This document shows, in pieces, positions 17,558 to 25,012 of a DNA stretch of 35,702 nt (position 1 is the first letter of the stretch; the number at the start of each line of letters is the position of its first letter). Source of the stretch: Rhodococcus sp. KRD162 (GTDB taxonomy: Bacteria; Actinomycetota; Actinomycetes; Mycobacteriales; Mycobacteriaceae); the NCBI RefSeq assembly GCF_017168335.1, contig NZ_JABFAU010000016.1:1-35702 (forward strand), read 5' to 3'. The position numbers were made by a program, and so were the translations under genes. The notes beneath the pieces are model-generated. The model searched no databases. It saw only the letters and a program-made list of their open reading frames with translations, and was not told the DNA's origin.

Positions 17558-17944
17558 GACGGAAGATTGTGCCCGATGTGATACTTCGGCGGTCCGATTA
17601 CTCGACCCGGTTCAGTACGGCAACCGGAAGGGAATGCTGCAGTGGCGAGGATCACCTCGACTTTCACCGGCTGCCGATGACTGCTTATCGTCACAGCATT
17701 AGGGGGTGTAGCCGCGTGGTCGATAGGAGTGCCTCGTTCAGGTATCGGGTGCGAAAGCAACCTTCGTAGATCCGATGAATCCGCACAACGGGACATTCGC
17801 TTGATAGTGCTCGTGAAGCAAACGAATGAATTGTGAGAAGCGGCGCGGCTTCTCATCAGGTGCACACAACCCGATTACCTATGTAACGATTGAGCCACGC
17901 AGCGGCACGTTGCGTGTTGCACCAATGGACGAGGAGCGCGAAGC
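17558..17944. other. Regulatory-type intergenic region before the Wzz/BY-kinase
   Basis: This 387-base stretch lies between divergent genes and holds no convincing ORF. It should contain the promoters of the SGNH protein on the left and the chain-length regulator on the right. A perfect hairpin sits at 17834-17855, and a smaller inverted repeat with TTAC/GTAA arms and a four-base centre sits about 65 bases before the start codon. I could not assign a convincing -35/-10 pair. Confidence 0.5.
17834..17855. repeat. Perfect 8-bp inverted repeat upstream of the Wzz/BY-kinase gene
   Basis: The left arm TGAGAAGC (17834-17841) and right arm GCTTCTCA (17848-17855) flank a six-base GC centre. It lies about 90 bases ahead of the start at 17945. 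There is no following T-run and no gene ends here on the plus strand, so an operator or a 5' leader structure is more likely than a terminator. Confidence 0.4.
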
Positions 17945-19543
17945 ATGGAGATACAGGATTATCTGAAAATCCTGAAAGCGCGGTGGATCATCATCGCCGT
18001 CACCGTGGTCGTCGCGATCCTTGGGGCACTGGGTGCGTCGTTGTTGACGACGCCGCAGTACGAGTCGAGCGCCAGAATGTTCGTCTCCACTTCTGGTGGA
18101 ACATCTGTGAGCGAGACGTATCAGGGAAACTTGTTCTCCCAGCAGCGTGTGGCCTCTTACTCGGAGTTGGTGACCAGCGAAGCGTTGGCCGCCCGGGTAC
18201 TCGACGTGCTACCGCTCAATCTGACCCCAGCGCAGCTGGCGGCTAAGGTGAAGGCGTCATCGACTCCCGACACCGTTCTGTTCGATATCACCGCCACCGA
18301 TGCGTCGCCGGCGCGGGCACGTGACATCGCCAATGCGATGGCCTCCGAATTGACCGCGCAGGTACGCGAGTTGGAGACACCCGAGGACGGCGGTGCCCCG
18401 TCGGCCGGAGTCAAGACCTTCCAGCAGGCCGACGTATCCGCAACACCGGTGACCCCGAAGACCAAGCGCAACCTCGCCCTCGGCGCGGCAGTGGGTCTGC
18501 TTCTCGGTATCGCACTCGCCGTACTGCGTGATCGACTCGACAACACGATCAAGGACCGCCGCGAGATCGAGGCGATCTCCGGCAAGGCGCTCGTGGGTAC
18601 AATCCCATTCGACAAGGAACGCACGAAGCAGCCGGCCGTCGACTTCCAGGATCTCACGCAATCATCGAGCGCCGAGGCGTTCCGAGAGCTACGTACCAAC
18701 CTGCAGTTCCTCGAGGTCGACCATCCGCCGCGGGTCATCGTCGTCACCAGTGCCATCCCAAGCGAGGGCAAGACGACCACTGCCGTGAACCTGGCCGTGG
18801 CCCTGGCCGAGGCCGGCCACCATGTTGTGCTCGTCGAAGGTGATCTGCGCCGTCCGCGTATCTCGAAGTACTTGGGCCTGATCGGCGCGGTCGGCTTGAG
18901 TACCGTCCTCGCGGGACAGGCTCGGGTGGACGAGGTGCTGCAGCCGACGAAGTACGAGGGTCTGCAGGCGATGGCCTCCGGCCCGATTCCGCCGAACCCG
19001 TCCGAGCTGTTGGGTTCGGAAGCTTCCCGTGCGGTGTTGGCCGAACTGCGCTCCAAGTTTGACTATGTGATCGTGGACGGAGCTCCGCTCCTGCCGGTGA
19101 CCGACTCGGCTGTGCTGACCACCCACGCAGACGGTGCATTGCTGATAACCCGGTACGGCCATACGAAGTCCACCGAGTTGACGCGGGCGATCGGAAACCT
19201 CGAGACCATCGGCGCGCATGTACTCGGCGTGGTCCTGGCGTTGACGCCCTCCAAGAAGGGCGATATCTACAGCTACTCGTACAACTACGCTGCCGATACC
19301 AACCTGCCCAAGCAGGTAGCGCCGCCAGTTCCCGCACCCCAGGCACCACCAGCTGCTCCACCTGCCCCGGCACCCTCGCCGCGGACGGCCTCGGGGCATC
19401 AGGGTCCGGCGCAGACCGCCTCCGCCGCACCGACCGGGGCTGTACGCACTGCCGCGTCGAGTTCGGCCCCCTACTCACCGAGGCGTCGCGCTGAGGTGCC
19501 CACCGATCCGCCCAATAACGTCGTCGATAGCCCTCGCAAGTAG
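17945..19543 (+). CDS. Wzz-type chain-length regulator fused to BY-kinase
   Basis: Predicted 532 residues. Membrane helices at about 14-36 and 177-194 enclose an external Wzz domain. The cytosolic BY-kinase has the EAFRELR motif (244-250) used in oligomer contact, Walker A SAIPSEGKTTT (269-279), Walker A' VLVEGDLRRPR (295-305, with Glu where Asp is common) and Walker B VIVDGAPLL (375-383). The tyrosine cluster YSYSYNY (Y442, 444, 446, 448) is the probable autophosphorylation site, followed by a Pro/Ala-rich tail of about 70 residues. It controls polymer length and export by cycles of oligomerisation and phosphorylation. GAGGAG (17931-17936) is a good ribosome-binding site. No cognate phosphatase gene is in the window. 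Confidence 0.92.
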   Translation: MEIQDYLKILKARWIIIAVTVVVAILGALGASLLTTPQYESSARMFVSTSGGTSVSETYQGNLFSQQRVASYSELVTSEALAARVLDVLPLNLTPAQLAAKVKASSTPDTVLFDITATDASPARARDIANAMASELTAQVRELETPEDGGAPSAGVKTFQQADVSATPVTPKTKRNLALGAAVGLLLGIALAVLRDRLDNTIKDRREIEAISGKALVGTIPFDKERTKQPAVDFQDLTQSSSAEAFRELRTNLQFLEVDHPPRVIVVTSAIPSEGKTTTAVNLAVALAEAGHHVVLVEGDLRRPRISKYLGLIGAVGLSTVLAGQARVDEVLQPTKYEGLQAMASGPIPPNPSELLGSEASRAVLAELRSKFDYVIVDGAPLLPVTDSAVLTTHADGALLITRYGHTKSTELTRAIGNLETIGAHVLGVVLALTPSKKGDIYSYSYNYAADTNLPKQVAPPVPAPQAPPAAPPAPAPSPRTASGHQGPAQTASAAPTGAVRTAASSSAPYSPRRRAEVPTDPPNNVVDSPRK

Positions 19544-19816
19544 ACGGTTGAGAAGTGTCGAGGGTCGCCGCCGGGCGAGCCGCAAATCGTAAGAGTCGGC
19601 TAGATGTATGCGTCAATCGGATGCTCGCATCGACGGAAAGGTTGCAGGCCAGGCTTGGGCGATGGGAGGCGGTGGAAACGAAAACCTCAGGGGAAGGTAC
19701 GACGGCGAACTATGGCTAGGATAACCCCTCGATCGACATATTTGGCGTTACGGGCGGGTAACGAGCCGTCGGTCAAAAGGATGACTAGGAAGCAGTAGGC
19801 CTCTCGGTACGGCAAA
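19544..19816. other. Intergenic region between BY-kinase and second acyltransferase-3
   Basis: 273 bases without a supported gene. A short frame at 19604-19798 is rich in Arg and Lys, has no ribosome-binding site and does not look like a protein. The only clear structure is the GTTAC/GTAAC repeat listed separately. Confidence 0.4.
19747..19762. promoter_or_regulatory. GTTAC-N6-GTAAC inverted repeat, candidate regulator site
   Basis: Two perfect five-base arms separated by six bases lie 54 bases before the ATG at 19817. The layout resembles the GTnAC-N6-GnAAC half-site pairs described for the nitrogen regulator GlnR in actinobacteria. A single site of this kind can occur by chance, so this is a weak call. 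Confidence 0.25.
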
Positions 19817-20851
19817 ATGCTTGACATGCGTGTGCGCTGGATAGACTCGTCGCGTGGTCTCGCGATCCTGCTTGTGGTGCTATACCACTCTGGCCAATGG
19901 GCCTCGGCTGCAGGTTACGAATCCGCAGTGTGGTCGGAAGTGAACGATATTCTGGCAACGATCCGCCTTCCGCTATTCTTCGGGATATCCGGATTGCTTG
20001 CCGTGAAGTGGGTCGGTCGCGGCTGGCGAGAGCTGGCCTCGTCGAAAATCGCGACACTTGCGTGGCTGTACCTGGTGTGGCAGGCGCTGACGGCCGTGCT
20101 GTACATGGTAATTCCGAATGTCGCGACGCCCGGAAAGAGCAACCTCTCTGAGATTTTCACTGCTCTCGCTACTCCGGTGCGACCACAGGGCGCGTTGTGG
20201 TTCCTATGGGCGCTGGCGCTATTCTTCGTCCTCACAAAAGCAACACAGGCCATTCCTCGCTGGGTGGTACTACCTAGCGCAGCCGCCCTCTCTACCGTGG
20301 CGATCTCGGATGTCATTGACTTTGGCAACGTCGGATGGCAAGGAGCTGCAGCGAACTTCTTATTCTTCGTGTTCGGCTGCTCATACTCATCTCTGATCAC
20401 GAAGTTCGCAAATCGGTTGCAGTCGCTGTACGCCGTTGGGTTCATTCTGCTGTGGTTGGGGTTTATGCTTCTGGCCCCGAGCGCTGTAGATGCGCTGGGA
20501 CTCAATATGGTTGCCCGCGGTCTCGGCATGGCTGCCGGTATCGCGTTCGGCTATCTGTTGGCCTCCGTGACCACACTCAGGTGGGTTGGTACACACACAC
20601 TGGACTACTACCTGCCCCACTACCTGATCCTGATCGCGCTGGCACACCTCGCGTCGGTCGCTCCGCTTCCGCAGGAGTCGAGCGTGTGGCTTCCTGGGGC
20701 TTTCTTCGTAGTGACTCTCGGCGTCTGCACAGTCCTGCACATACTCGCCAGGCGATTTGAGTTGCTGCAGGCGGCGTACATTCTCCCGAAGTGGGCGCGT
20801 GAGCGACTGGCCACCAGTGGGCGGTCAGCGCCATCCGAGCGAGGTCAATGA
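19817..20851 (+). CDS. Acyltransferase-3 family membrane protein without SGNH domain
   Basis: Predicted 344 residues, almost wholly membrane-embedded with about ten hydrophobic segments. The family signature is at the start: VRWIDSSRGLAILLVVLYHS, where the R/D pair and His24 correspond to the catalytic region, then TIRLPLFFGISGLLAVKW and PQGALWFLWALALFFVL. It lacks the extra SGNH half of the protein at 3269-5416, so it resembles the short sugar O-acetyltransferases. It probably acylates the polysaccharide or its lipid-linked precursor from the membrane. The start could be ATG 19817 or ATG 19826; neither has a clear ribosome-binding site. Codon use is less GC-biased than in the first 18 kb. 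Confidence 0.82.
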   Translation: MLDMRVRWIDSSRGLAILLVVLYHSGQWASAAGYESAVWSEVNDILATIRLPLFFGISGLLAVKWVGRGWRELASSKIATLAWLYLVWQALTAVLYMVIPNVATPGKSNLSEIFTALATPVRPQGALWFLWALALFFVLTKATQAIPRWVVLPSAAALSTVAISDVIDFGNVGWQGAAANFLFFVFGCSYSSLITKFANRLQSLYAVGFILLWLGFMLLAPSAVDALGLNMVARGLGMAAGIAFGYLLASVTTLRWVGTHTLDYYLPHYLILIALAHLASVAPLPQESSVWLPGAFFVVTLGVCTVLHILARRFELLQAAYILPKWARERLATSGRSAPSERGQ

Positions 20852-21086
20852 TTGAGCAGCGCCGTGAGACTAGTCCTGCTGTAACGGATTCGGTAAGCCG
20901 GAGCTAAGGCGTTCTCGTCCGTTGCTTTCACGACCAGGGAATACAGCCCCGGTACCGGGACATGATACCTGCGTGTGCAGGCTTGACCGAGATGTCTCCC
21001 GACGACACGTACTGGCCTTGCGACCCCGTGGTCGGGACGGTTCGACCGCGCTGGCGAACCAGCGAGAATGCATGCCGATCAGACAT
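20845..21086 (-). pseudogene. Possible relic of a secreted or Ig-like protein, frameshifted
   Basis: On the minus strand, the frame 21086-20928 reads SDRHAFSLV early and GQYVSSGDISVKPAHAG later. At about 20967 the protein-like sequence moves to another frame, giving VPVPGLYSLVVKATDENA and then AYRIRYSRTS before a stop at 20845. The second piece has the alternating pattern of a beta-sandwich edge, as in Ig-like or cadherin-like domains. One indel near 20965-20975 would join the two. The stop overlaps the end of the acyltransferase gene. This is suggestive only; it could be chance. Confidence 0.2.
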
Positions 21087-21400
21087 CGATATCCGACGCC
21101 CACGGGATGAAGAGACCTGCTCACTATCGGCGGTCCTGTCCCTATCAGCGGTTCATCGATGCCTCCCGACCTGGTGCTGTCATCTTCGCAGGATCATTGA
21201 CGACAGGGGCATGAAGTCGTACCAGATTTGGCGACCCACTCCTCGTTTCAAGGATCGCCTTAAGATTACGGAGGACTTCGTGGAGCCTCGTCAGTCGGCA
21301 GTCTGGCGCGCTGAAGGAGCAGAGCGTAGCTGGCTTTTGGGCGGGATTGAGGAGTCCTTGATGAGCGGTGAGGCCCAGTGTTACGGCATGATTCGATCCT
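20852..21400. other. 549-base stretch with no intact gene
   Basis: No frame here has protein-like composition over its length. The longest plus-strand frame (20962-21594) is Cys/Arg-rich and runs out of frame into the gene at 21401, so I reject it. The minus strand carries two short protein-like segments in different frames, listed as a possible relic. I see no RNA gene. Confidence 0.4.
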
Positions 21401-22159
21401 GTGGATACCAAGTTGAAGGAACCCCGACCGAACCGCGACCACAGGGTTGCAGTCGTCATTCTGGCTGTTGCGATTATCGCGACGGTTGGAGCCATCTTGG
21501 TCTATCAGAACAGGCCTATTGTCGACACAACCACGACGGCAAACGCGATCACCCCACCGCGGTACGAGTGGCTCCGGGTGTCGATCATTGGTGACGACTA
21601 CACCTACGGCTCCGGTGCTCAGCCTGTCGACAAGTACACCGAGGTCCTAGCGCGACAACAGTGCTGGAAGGTCAACGCCAGTGCGGAGGTCGGAACTGGA
21701 TTCGTAAAGCGCGGCCGAAACGGAACGCCCTACTCAGACCCTGCACGCCTGGACTCCGTGACAACCGGCGACCCAGAACTGATCGTCGTGCAGTCTAGCG
21801 CGGCCGACCCAGCGACCGAACAGACCGCAGAGCAAGCAGAGCTTGTCTTCGCAGGACTGCGCGAACGCGCGCCCGACGCATTTATCGTGGTTCTCGGGCC
21901 CCTTGACCCACCAGCCATCGACGACGAGACCATCGAGTCTCTCCGCTCCGTACTTCGAGTCGCCACTGAATCGGCAGGGTTGATGTTCCTCGACCCACTC
22001 GACCCTATAGCCGGAGTGTGGATCGGCCAGAATGAATACTCAAGCGACGGGTTTGCGCCAAATTCGTCAGGGCATGCCGGAATTGCGCGCCGACTGGCCT
22101 CCTACCTAGAGCACGTCCCTGAGCTGCCGCGCGTCTATGCGTGCGATGCAGTGGAGTGA
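21401..22159 (+). CDS. SGNH-like pseudoenzyme (paralogue C, nucleophile and dyad lost)
   Basis: Predicted 252 residues from a GTG start. Layout matches the two other SGNH proteins: short basic N-terminus, one membrane helix (about 16-36) and an extracytoplasmic domain. The first block reads IIGDDYTYGSGAQP, so Asp66 stands where GDSY has its Ser. The GxND block is absent (VVQSSAAD near 129-136), and DGFA (216-219) replaces DxxH, although the trailing GHAGIARRL is kept. The length, the helix position and blocks such as VVLGPLDPP are preserved and the frame is intact, so it appears maintained as a non-catalytic protein rather than decaying. It may bind the polymer or partner another acyl enzyme. 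No clear ribosome-binding site is seen. Confidence 0.75.
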   Translation: MDTKLKEPRPNRDHRVAVVILAVAIIATVGAILVYQNRPIVDTTTTANAITPPRYEWLRVSIIGDDYTYGSGAQPVDKYTEVLARQQCWKVNASAEVGTGFVKRGRNGTPYSDPARLDSVTTGDPELIVVQSSAADPATEQTAEQAELVFAGLRERAPDAFIVVLGPLDPPAIDDETIESLRSVLRVATESAGLMFLDPLDPIAGVWIGQNEYSSDGFAPNSSGHAGIARRLASYLEHVPELPRVYACDAVE

Positions 22160-22173
22160 TTGGCGTTTGGGTG

Positions 22174-22734
22174 ATGCGTGCGCGGCCAGCCGGGAGCGAC
22201 AGCTCGCGCAATACCCGGTTTGATGGCAGCATCACGACGGTGATTACCCGGATTCGAACAATCTGTCGCAACGTCGTCATGAACGGCGTCATCTCATCGA
22301 CACTGATCCCGTCAGAGGTCAGATGGTTTTTCTACCGAATGGTGGGCCTTGACGTCCAGCGCTGCGGAATCCAGTCGCACTGCTTCATCGGCGGAAGTAA
22401 GCTGAGCGTCAAGCGCGCAGTTTTTATCAACCATGGAGCGTTCATCGACGCTATCGCGCCCGTCACAATCGGCACGCAAACTGCATTCGGGATGAATGTT
22501 TGTGTAATCACGACGTCGCACGAAATCGGACCCTCCCAGCGACGAGCAGGAAACGGGACGATCGCGCCCGTCTCCATCGGTGCAGGTGTTTGGATTGGAG
22601 CCGGCAGCACGATTTGTCCTGGCGTAACAATCGGCGACGGTACTGTGATTGGCGCTGGCTCATTGGTTCTGAACGATTGCGATCCGGATAGTTTGTACGT
22701 TGGAAGCCCTGCAAAGTTCGTCCGCAGATTGTGA
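22174..22734 (+). CDS. Hexapeptide-repeat acyltransferase (Maa/WbbJ-like)
   Basis: Predicted 186 residues from the ATG at 22174. An N-terminal helical part (TVITRIRTICRNVVMNGVIS) precedes the beta-helix: CFIGGSKLSVKRAVFINHGA, APVTIGTQTAFGMNVCVITT followed by SHEIG with the probable catalytic His, APVSIGAGVWIGAGSTICPG, VTIGDGTVIGAGSLV, and YVGSPAKFVRRL at the end. This is the standard sugar O-acetyltransferase build. An in-frame GTG at 22141 overlaps the previous gene and the ATG at 22279 is a shorter option; 22174 gives a 14-base gap. Fifth enzyme of this fold in the window. Confidence 0.82.
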   Translation: MRARPAGSDSSRNTRFDGSITTVITRIRTICRNVVMNGVISSTLIPSEVRWFFYRMVGLDVQRCGIQSHCFIGGSKLSVKRAVFINHGAFIDAIAPVTIGTQTAFGMNVCVITTSHEIGPSQRRAGNGTIAPVSIGAGVWIGAGSTICPGVTIGDGTVIGAGSLVLNDCDPDSLYVGSPAKFVRRL

Positions 22735-22751
22735 ACGGCGAGTGCTGCGAT

Positions 22752-22898
22752 ATGTTGCAAATGAGATCTGTGACTATTTCTACCGGCGTTATCGGACCTA
22801 TTGCGTTCGCTGTGGCATTCGTGAGCTGTAGTGGACTAGGCGACCTCGAAAGATGCGAATGGTCCGTCAATTTCCCGCTAGCCTCCGGGGCGACCTGA
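22752..22898 (+). CDS. Candidate 48-residue secreted or lipoprotein-like peptide
   Basis: A short frame with a signal-peptide-like start: MLQMRSVTISTGVIGPIAFA followed by VAFVSCSGLGD, where the Cys after a hydrophobic core could be a lipid anchor, although the residues before it (FVS) make a poor lipobox. The remaining ~25 residues match nothing I recognise. It begins 17 bases after the acyltransferase stop and its last 21 bases overlap the 3' end of the convergent polymerase-like gene. The ribosome-binding site is weak (GGCGAG). It could be a chance hydrophobic frame. Confidence 0.3.
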   Translation: MLQMRSVTISTGVIGPIAFAVAFVSCSGLGDLERCEWSVNFPLASGAT

Positions 22899-24188
22899 GG
22901 TGGACTCCCGTACCGAGAATGAGCGTCTCCGAAGTCGAGTGTGGGCGAGAACGTGACGATCGTTGACTTTAGCAAGGGCCAGTGCAATGGCAAACCAGAA
23001 TACCGGAACGAAGGTTCCGTTCGAAAACAAGCTGTTCAGCGCTATGAGCGCCACAAATTGGCCAGGCAGACCGTTGCAGGTCAATAGTGCGAGTGCCGCG
23101 ACAACCAAAATGAAGGGAATTGCTAGATATTGAGCATCGACCCATAGCCCAAGCAGCCAGTTGCTCGCAACATTGTTCCCATGGTCGGAGCCGCTGAAGT
23201 AGAGCTTTCCTGATACGCCCACCCTTCCCGCAGCACTCAGTCCGTGGCCATACCAAGGAGCAATGTCCGCAAGGTGAAGTAATCCTTCGGTCTGCTGGAT
23301 CCTTGCTTGACCGGAAATATCGTCGCTCTGCGCAGAGAAGGTACGCGAGAGTCGGACCGACAGGTCAGCGGCAATATCCTTGAAGTACCAAACTGGCAAA
23401 GCGACGATGGCCACGCTGGCTGTAATTGCCGCGACGCGCCCTTTGCGATGCAGCCTTGTCACTGACGTACGACGGACAACGAGGTGTGCGGCGAGACCAA
23501 GGATTGCGACCCCAACCAGTGCAAGCCACCCTGCACGCGCGAACGACAAGACCCACAGCGTTGTGCACAGTGACATCGCGACAACTCGAACCGACCTCTG
23601 CAATGGGAGGTGGAACGCGAGCAGCATGCCGACCCCTGCGTACATCCCGAGCCAGTCCGGCTCCGGCCATATACCGCTAGGTCGACCAATGGCGCTGACA
23701 TCGACGTGCACTAGTCCTGCCCGAGACGGAAAGATTCCCGCCAGTTGACCGAGTCCGTATATGCAACCGAAGCAGATCGCGGCCAGCGCGCCGTACATCA
23801 TCTGAAGACGGTCTTGCTGGTTGCTGTAGGCGACCAACAAGATTGCTGACCCTGTCAGCGCTAGCAGTTGAAGGGCAAGTCGGGGGTTACCCACCAGGTC
23901 GCCGGCGAGAACAGTTGATGCAATCAACCCAGCCGAAATCAAAAGCCACACCGCCACCCCAGGCAACGACGGGCGACGGCGTAGGTGCAAGAAAACCCAT
24001 ATGAAGACGAGCACAGTGAATGCATGAGCGCCGCCGACCTGCAGATTGACGGTCATGGCTGAGACGCCGATACCGACAGCGATGACCCGGTCGCGGGCCT
24101 TAGGTTCAGCGCATAGCACCAATAAGCCGACCGCTACGAGAGCGGCCAGGCCGAACGCTGCCAGCATGAGAAAAGAGGGGTCGGTCAC
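22878..24188 (-). CDS. Second Wzy/O-antigen ligase-like membrane protein
   Basis: Predicted 436 residues, about ten to twelve membrane segments, from a GTG start. Family features are SGIWPEPDWLGMYAGVGMLL in the middle and the large external loop with YGHGLSAAGRVG and SGSDHGNNVASNWLL just before the last helices, where the Wzy_C/O-antigen ligase group has its conserved His-containing motif. It would polymerise repeat units or ligate a finished chain to an acceptor. It is on the opposite strand from the polymerase-like gene at 6422 and shows no obvious close similarity to it, so it is not a recent duplicate. The two may serve polymerisation and ligation, or two different glycans. Confidence 0.78.
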   Translation of the reverse strand: MTDPSFLMLAAFGLAALVAVGLLVLCAEPKARDRVIAVGIGVSAMTVNLQVGGAHAFTVLVFIWVFLHLRRRPSLPGVAVWLLISAGLIASTVLAGDLVGNPRLALQLLALTGSAILLVAYSNQQDRLQMMYGALAAICFGCIYGLGQLAGIFPSRAGLVHVDVSAIGRPSGIWPEPDWLGMYAGVGMLLAFHLPLQRSVRVVAMSLCTTLWVLSFARAGWLALVGVAILGLAAHLVVRRTSVTRLHRKGRVAAITASVAIVALPVWYFKDIAADLSVRLSRTFSAQSDDISGQARIQQTEGLLHLADIAPWYGHGLSAAGRVGVSGKLYFSGSDHGNNVASNWLLGLWVDAQYLAIPFILVVAALALLTCNGLPGQFVALIALNSLFSNGTFVPVFWFAIALALAKVNDRHVLAHTRLRRRSFSVRESTSGRPGG

Positions 24189-25012
24189 CCGCTGATCGTA
24201 AGGGCTAAAGTTGGGTCTTGCGCTCCGCGGACTTGTGGCCGTCCTGAGGGATTCGTTCTCAATGGTGGTAGTAGAAATTTGGACCTGTCGGTAGCTGATG
24301 AGCTACAGCGGCACTGCGTGGCTCTTTAGTGGTGCGCCACCTCGTTATGGTCCGGACCGTGATGAAGTGATGAGGGAACGCCTGAGCGCGATTCGACAGC
24401 TGCTCCCGTTGAGGCTGGTACCTGGAAGTGTCATTGCCCACATGATTTGTCTGTCGTCGTGTCCCAACACAGTCCACCTGGACCAGCTGTGCCTGCCGAA
24501 GCCCGCGTGCTTGTTGCGACGTCTGGTGCGTTCACAAACCCAGTGTTGTATTTAACAACATCAATTTGCGGGTTTGCTCACTGAATGTGGGTTTCGCTAA
24601 TCACCGTCATTCCAACGAGATCCGCCACGCCGGAAGCTAAGAAAGACCGTGAAGTGGCGGTGCTTGGGCGGTGAACCTGACACCACCACGCGAAGCCACT
24701 CGAACTGATGTGAGGAGCAGTTGCCGTCTGCGGCGGACCGGAGTCTCATGGCAGTTGTAGCGGAGGCGTCCGAGGGATTTCTGTGGAGCTCGCTTCATTG
24801 ATCGAGGTGGGGTCTCGACAGAAGGAACTCCCCGCCTCGATGAACATTGCCCATGAGTTGACGATTCGCAGTGGATGCGCCTTCGATGAATCGTAGGTCT
24901 ACACACGTTCGGTTGTCTATGTGTTCGTGACGGACCCGACGTGGTGGTCGACCCGCGCGCGATTGTTGCGCTTACAGTCGGTGCCTCAACGAGATTCTCC
25001 AAGGCGAACGCG
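24189..25012. other. 824-base gene-poor stretch
   Basis: No intact gene is supported. The plus frame 24298-24555 has a segment (DEVMRERLSAIRQLLPLRL then VPGSVIAHM) that faintly recalls the middle of AbiEi-like antitoxin or DUF559-type proteins, but the rest does not follow and I do not call it. The minus frame 24637-25062 is Arg/Ser-rich shadow. An AT-rich double hairpin lies at 24535-24576. No tRNA, transposase or terminal repeat is visible. Its looser composition suggests a recombination scar between the polysaccharide locus and the DUF4012/NRPS region. Confidence 0.4.
24535..24576. repeat. Nested inverted repeat, AT-rich hairpin
   Basis: The outer arms CAAACCC (24535-24541) and GGGTTTG (24570-24576) enclose inner arms TGTTGT (24544-24549) and ACAACA (24555-24560) around a five-base ATTTA loop. 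Both pairs are perfect. The element is notably AT-rich for this genome and does not follow a gene end directly, so a regulatory RNA fold or recombination site is possible. Confidence 0.35.

Noticed and set aside
17834..17855. Rho-independent terminator at the hairpin before the BY-kinase gene
   Set aside because: No T-rich run follows, and no plus-strand gene ends just before it.
20962..21594. 210-residue plus-strand frame
   Set aside because: Cys/Arg/Trp-rich with no motif, and its second part overlaps the SGNH-like gene at 21401 in another frame.
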